Source of the DNA: Nitriliruptor sp040882055
GTDB taxonomy: Bacteria > Actinomycetota > Nitriliruptoria > Nitriliruptorales > Nitriliruptoraceae
Assembly: GCA_040882055.1 (NCBI GenBank)
Contig: JBBECA010000066.1
Location: 1 to 18,394, forward strand
Direction: 5' to 3'
DNA length: 18,394 nucleotides
Shown: in pieces, positions 14,962-18,394 of the stretch
Layout: every line of letters starts with the position of its first letter
Numbering within the stretch: position 1 is the first letter of the stretch
Program-made: the position numbers and the translations under genes
Notes under the pieces: generated by a model
Databases searched by the model: none
What the model was told of the DNA's origin: nothing
What the model saw: only the letters and a program-made list of their open reading frames with translations

Positions 14962-17900
14962 ATCACCACGACGCCCAACCGGCGCCCGCCGCTCGACCTG
15001 CACGACGCGCGGCTGCTCGCCCAGGCCCACCTCGACGGTGTCGCCACCGACGACGACCTCGATCGTCTCGAGGACGACGAGCCGGTCTGGATCGACGCGC
15101 TGCACGACCTGCGGCGTGATCTCGCGCGCACGATCGCCCGGGTCCGCAGCGAGGTGACCGGTCCCGAACGTGGCCTCGTGATCAGCGACTTCGAGGACGA
15201 GCTCAGCAACCTCGACGAGGTGCTCGAGGATCTGACCGGGCAGCGTCCGGAGCCGCTCGGTGGCGCCCAGCGCCCCGCCCGCGAGTCTGACGCCCCCGCC
15301 AAGGACACGCGCGACGCCGGGCCGGCTCCGGACGCGACGCCGCAGCCGCGCGAGCGCACGGGTCTCGGGACGCCGCAGCTGCAGCTGACCTGGCACGACG
15401 GCGACGTCATCGCCTGGGCGAGCGGCGACGACGCCGAACCCGAACCCGAACCGGTGGTCCTGGCGCGCCTCGAGGCGGCCGGGGCCTCGCCCGGCAACTG
15501 GGAACCGGCCGGCACCATCGACCTGCCCGACGGCACCACCGCCGACGCGGTCTGCGCGCCGGTCCAGTCCTCCCTCGGCTGGCTCGTGTCGCTGGTCACC
15601 ACCGGCGACGACGACCAGCTCGGCGCCAGCGTCACCTGGATGGGCCTGGCCGCGGGCCTCGCCGTCCGGCTCGTGGCGCACGGCCGCATGGTCCCCCAGC
15701 TCCGCAAGGTCGCCGACGCCCCGGCGAACCGGTCGGACTTCGCGGTCCGTTGGGAACCCACCCTGATCGACCACGAGGAGCTGTCGAGCCTGACCCGTTC
15801 CATGCCGGGCGCGGTGGCCGTGCTCGACAAGCAGCCGGACCCGAAGGTGGTCACCCGCTCGATCGTGTCCGGCTTCGTCGACGCGATCTGTCGCGACGCC
15901 GCCGGCCGGGTCGAGGTCCCTGCTCCCCCACCGCAGCCCCGCACCGCCGGCGACGTCGCCGAGGCGTTCCTCGGCCGCCTCAACGGTTCGACGTTCGAGG
16001 CGCCGCACCACCAGGGCTCCGAGGTCGGCAAGGCGCTGGCGTCCTGGGCGAGCGGCGTCACCGGCGCCTCGAAGCTGCAGCTGACCGTGCAGCTCGACCC
16101 GCCGGACGACGGCGATGCCTGGCTGGTGCGCACGCTCACCAACGACGGCCGCCGCAAGGACGAGAACGTCGAAGCGGCGATGTCGCGCGCCAACCACGAC
16201 CGCAAGGAAGCGATCAAGCGCGAGCTCGAGCGGCTCGAGGGGCTCTACCTGCCGCTCCGACGCTCCAAGGACTCTCGCCGCGGTCAGGTGATCCTCAGCC
16301 AGAACGAGGCCTGGCAGCTGATGAGCGAGGTCGGCCCGACGCTGGTCGCCGCCGGCTTCGAGGTCCGGGTGCCGCCGCTGTCGCCGAAGAAGGCCACCGC
16401 ATCGCTCCGCCTGACCTCCGAGAGCTCCTCGGAGACGGCGGTCGGCGCGCAGCAGCTCTCCGACGTCCGCTGGTCGGCGGTCTTCGACGACGTCGAGCTC
16501 TCCGCCGAGGACATCCGCCGCCTGTCGGCCGAGTCGCGTCCGCTGGTCAGGTCCCACGGCACGTGGGTCGAGGTCGACCACGCCGATCTCGAGGCTGCCG
16601 CCCAGGCGCTGGCCGACCGTGCCGACCGCACCCGCTTCACCGGCGCCGACATGCTGCGGATGGCGCTCGGCCTCGACGGCACCGCCCTCGGCCAGCCGGT
16701 CTCGATCGCCGGCGACAGCTGGGCTGCGGACCTGCTCCGTAGCGCCCGTGACGTTCCCGAGGACCCGCCGACCACGCTCGAGGGCTTCGAGGGCGAGCTG
16801 CGCAGCTACCAGGCGGACGCCCTGGCCTGGCTCGCCTTCCTCGACGGTGCCGGGCTCGGCGGGTGCCTCGCGCTCGACATGGGGCTCGGTAAGACCCCGA
16901 CGCTGCTCGCTCACCTCGCCCGCACGGCTGGTGGTCCCCCGGCGCTGGTCATCGCCCCGCCGGCCGTCGTCGGCAACTGGGCCGCCGAGGCCAAGCGGTT
17001 CACCCCGGGCCTGCGCGTCGTGGTCCACCACGGCTCGTCGCGCGCCGAGGACGAGGAACTCGACGCCGAGATCGCCAACGCCGACGTGCTGCTGACCACC
17101 TACGGCACGGCGCTGCGTGACATCGACGACCTCGCCGACGTCACCTGGGGCCGGATCGTGCTCGACGAGGCGCAGGTCATCAAGAACCCGACGTCGGAGA
17201 CCGCCCAGCAGCTGCGCCGGCTCGAGGCACGCTCGCGCATCGTGCTCACCGGCACGCCCATCGAGAACGGCCTCGGCGACCTGTGGGCGCTGATGGACTT
17301 CGTCAACCCGGGGCTCGTCGGCGACCGCGCCACCTTCGTGTCGCAGATGCACGCCGCCTCGGAGCGTGGCCACAGCGCCGAGTCGGCCCTCAAGACCCTG
17401 AACGGGGTGCTGGTGTTCCGTCGTACGAAGGCCGAACCGGTCATCGCCGCCGAGCTGCCGGACCGGATCGACGCGCTCGACCACTGCCCGATGACCGCCG
17501 AACAGATCGGCCTCTACCAGGCCGTGCTCGACGAGCTGGTGGTGGACACCGCCGACAGCGACGACGACACCCCCAAGCGCAAGGGGGCGGTGCTCGCGGC
17601 CATCACCGCGCTCAAGCAGATCTGCAACCACCCGGCGGCCTACACCGGCGACGACGGCCCGCTGGCCGATCGTTCCGGCAAGCTCGCCCGCCTCGAGGAG
17701 ATCGTCGAGAACGTCTACGCCTCGGGCGAGCGGATGCTGATCTTCACCCACTTCGCCACCTGGGGCGAGCGTCTGGCGACCCACCTCAGCGAGAAGATGG
17801 GCGACGACGTCCGCTGCTACCACGGCGGTCTCGCCCGCGGCGCCCGCGACCGGATGGTCGAGGCCTTCCAGGCCAAGACCGGCCCCGGCGCCATGGTGCT

Positions 17901-18246
17901 GTCGCTGAAGGCCGGCGGCACGGGCCTGAACCTCACGGCGGCGTCGCACGTCGTGCTCTACGACCGCTGGTGGAACCCCGCGGTCGAGGACCAGGCCCGC
18001 GACCGTGTGTGGCGCATCGGCCAGACCAAGACGGTCGTGGCGCACCGGTTGGTGTGCCCCGGCACCGTCGACGAGCGGGTCGAGGAGGTCGTGGCGGGCA
18101 AGCGCCGCATCGCCGACCTCGCCCTGCCGAAGTCGAGCTCCGTGGGCGACCTCGATTCCGACCAGCTGCGGCGCGCCCTCGGGATCGACCCGTCGGCGGT
18201 CCTCACCGACAGCAACGGCCGTCTCGAAGAGGAGGACGCGGCGTGA
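14962..18246 (+). CDS. SNF2-family DEAD/DEAH-box helicase with SNF2-associated domain (HelZ-like)
   Basis: From ATC 14962 the protein has 1,094 aa. Residues 1-130 are acidic and helical, and 130-430 are not assigned. Residues 435-540 (ILSQNEAWQLMSEVGPTLVAAGFEV onward) resemble the bacterial SNF2 helicase-associated domain (PF12419). The two-lobed ATPase follows: Walker A DMGLGKT (K644), motif II DEAQ (735-738), motif III LTGTPIEN (762-769), motif V LKAGGTGLNLTAA (982-993) and motif VI DRVWRIGQ (1014-1021, with R1015 and R1018). All catalytic motifs are intact. SNF2 enzymes translocate on double-stranded DNA to remodel nucleoprotein complexes; the bacterial substrate here is unknown. The layout recalls mycobacterial HelZ. 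The start is uncertain: ATC 14962 has a perfect ribosome site, while GTG 14881 (1,121 aa) or 14833 are canonical but poorly supported. The stop overlaps the next gene's start by 4 nt. Confidence 0.9.
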   Translation: MTTTPNRRPPLDLHDARLLAQAHLDGVATDDDLDRLEDDEPVWIDALHDLRRDLARTIARVRSEVTGPERGLVISDFEDELSNLDEVLEDLTGQRPEPLGGAQRPARESDAPAKDTRDAGPAPDATPQPRERTGLGTPQLQLTWHDGDVIAWASGDDAEPEPEPVVLARLEAAGASPGNWEPAGTIDLPDGTTADAVCAPVQSSLGWLVSLVTTGDDDQLGASVTWMGLAAGLAVRLVAHGRMVPQLRKVADAPANRSDFAVRWEPTLIDHEELSSLTRSMPGAVAVLDKQPDPKVVTRSIVSGFVDAICRDAAGRVEVPAPPPQPRTAGDVAEAFLGRLNGSTFEAPHHQGSEVGKALASWASGVTGASKLQLTVQLDPPDDGDAWLVRTLTNDGRRKDENVEAAMSRANHDRKEAIKRELERLEGLYLPLRRSKDSRRGQVILSQNEAWQLMSEVGPTLVAAGFEVRVPPLSPKKATASLRLTSESSSETAVGAQQLSDVRWSAVFDDVELSAEDIRRLSAESRPLVRSHGTWVEVDHADLEAAAQALADRADRTRFTGADMLRMALGLDGTALGQPVSIAGDSWAADLLRSARDVPEDPPTTLEGFEGELRSYQADALAWLAFLDGAGLGGCLALDMGLGKTPTLLAHLARTAGGPPALVIAPPAVVGNWAAEAKRFTPGLRVVVHHGSSRAEDEELDAEIANADVLLTTYGTALRDIDDLADVTWGRIVLDEAQVIKNPTSETAQQLRRLEARSRIVLTGTPIENGLGDLWALMDFVNPGLVGDRATFVSQMHAASERGHSAESALKTLNGVLVFRRTKAEPVIAAELPDRIDALDHCPMTAEQIGLYQAVLDELVVDTADSDDDTPKRKGAVLAAITALKQICNHPAAYTGDDGPLADRSGKLARLEEIVENVYASGERMLIFTHFATWGERLATHLSEKMGDDVRCYHGGLARGARDRMVEAFQAKTGPGAMVLSLKAGGTGLNLTAASHVVLYDRWWNPAVEDQARDRVWRIGQTKTVVAHRLVCPGTVDERVEEVVAGKRRIADLALPKSSSVGDLDSDQLRRALGIDPSAVLTDSNGRLEEEDAA

Positions 18247-18394
18247 GCGAACGCAGACGTGAGCGGACCCGGGTCTCCGGCGACGGCGGCGGCACCGGCG
18301 CCGGCGACGGCGGGGGCGGTACCTCGTCGCGGCGCCGTCGACGCGGCGGCAACAGCGGTGGCGGCAACAGCGGTGGCGGCAACAGCGGTGGCGG
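18243..18394 (+). CDS. N-terminus of an Arg/Gly-rich protein co-translated with the SNF2 helicase (truncated by window end)
   Basis: GTG 18243 overlaps the helicase stop in a GTGA tetranucleotide, the usual sign of translational coupling. The 50 visible residues are disordered in character: SERRRERTRVSGDGGG, a Gly/Asp/Thr-rich run, a basic cluster SSRRRRR, then a Gly-Gly-Asn-Ser-Gly repeat that reaches the window edge. No domain is visible. In many actinobacteria a SWIM zinc-finger protein follows this type of SNF2 helicase, so that is my guess for the missing part; nothing in the window proves it. The basic clusters would suit nucleic-acid binding. Confidence 0.6.
   Translation, partial: MSERRRERTRVSGDGGGTGAGDGGGGTSSRRRRRGGNSGGGNSGGGNSGG
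18345..18394 (+). repeat. 15-bp in-frame tandem repeat encoding Gly-Gly-Asn-Ser-Gly
   Basis: The unit GGCGGCAACAGCGGT occurs three times without mismatch (18345-18359, 18360-18374, 18375-18389), and a fourth begins at 18390 and is cut by the window end. Because the unit is a multiple of three, copy-number changes would keep the reading frame and only alter linker length. Confidence 0.9.

Noticed and set aside
14798..15157. Small plus-strand frame starting MWHQDSD
   Set aside because: It runs into the helicase in another frame, turns Pro/Arg/Thr-rich and has no ribosome site or recognisable feature.
14590..18045. 1,151-aa minus-strand open frame
   Set aside because: It is antisense to the SNF2 helicase, which has all catalytic motifs in order; the minus-strand translation is Arg/Gly/Asp-rich with no motif. 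Long antisense frames are expected at this GC content.
14962..18246. DISARM-type or other defence island around the SNF2 gene
   Set aside because: No methyltransferase, DUF1998, PLD or other known defence gene is present in the window; neighbours are aceB and an Arg/Gly-rich protein.
18345..18394. CRISPR-like or regulatory repeat
   Set aside because: Units are 15 bp, directly adjacent with no spacers, and in frame with a coding sequence; it is a coding tandem repeat.

Overview
This is a very GC-rich stretch (by eye above 70%). Codon third positions are almost all G or C, start codons are often GTG or TTG, and the gene families are typical of high-GC Actinomycetota. The class cannot be fixed from sequence alone; a deep-branching lineage such as Nitriliruptoria is a guess. 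The content is mostly chromosomal housekeeping. I see no transposase, integrase, phage gene, CRISPR array, tRNA or rRNA. The window carries one assembly gap (10 N, 12421-12430) set in unreliable G homopolymers, and it ends inside a repeat-rich gene.

Layout. 1-431 (-) is the 5' part of a DUF1269-type protein with a TTG start. 650-2266 (+) encodes a secreted lipoprotein with Ig-like domains and a DUF4015 putative glycoside hydrolase domain. It converges on a 159-aa single-span membrane protein (2302-2781, -), which lies downstream of lepA/EF4 (2916-4760, -). lepA diverges from an RNB-family exoribonuclease (4979-7123, +). The RNase converges, with a 4-nt tail overlap, on two overlapping unknown genes (7120-7362 and 7355-7969, -). 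These diverge from a cold-shock protein gene (8177-8380, +). The hairpin at 8441-8468 separates cspA from the convergent minus-strand genes: a secreted beta-propeller protein (8480-10636), a DUF47/PhoU-like protein (10712-11353), a Pit-type phosphate permease (11380-12342), the assembly gap, and a 51-aa DUF6131 membrane peptide (12505-12660). On the plus strand follow malate synthase A (13001-14617), a SNF2-family helicase of about 1,094 aa (14962-18246), and the start of a gene overlapping it by four bases (18243 to the edge) whose first residues are Arg- and Gly-rich.

How the genes work together. Pit and DUF47 form a recognisable low-affinity phosphate (or metal-phosphate) uptake pair. LepA acts on the ribosome, the RNB enzyme degrades RNA, and CspA is a nucleic-acid chaperone; they are neighbours, not a proven pathway. 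Malate synthase implies a glyoxylate shunt, but isocitrate lyase is not in the window. The SNF2 helicase and its overlapping partner are almost certainly co-translated and form the least understood unit here.

No clearly new system stands out. The items most worth checking are the SNF2 gene's apparent ATC start behind a perfect ribosome binding site, the truncated Gly/Asn/Ser-repeat partner, the unknown 204-aa/80-aa gene pair, and the gap between pit and the DUF6131 gene.
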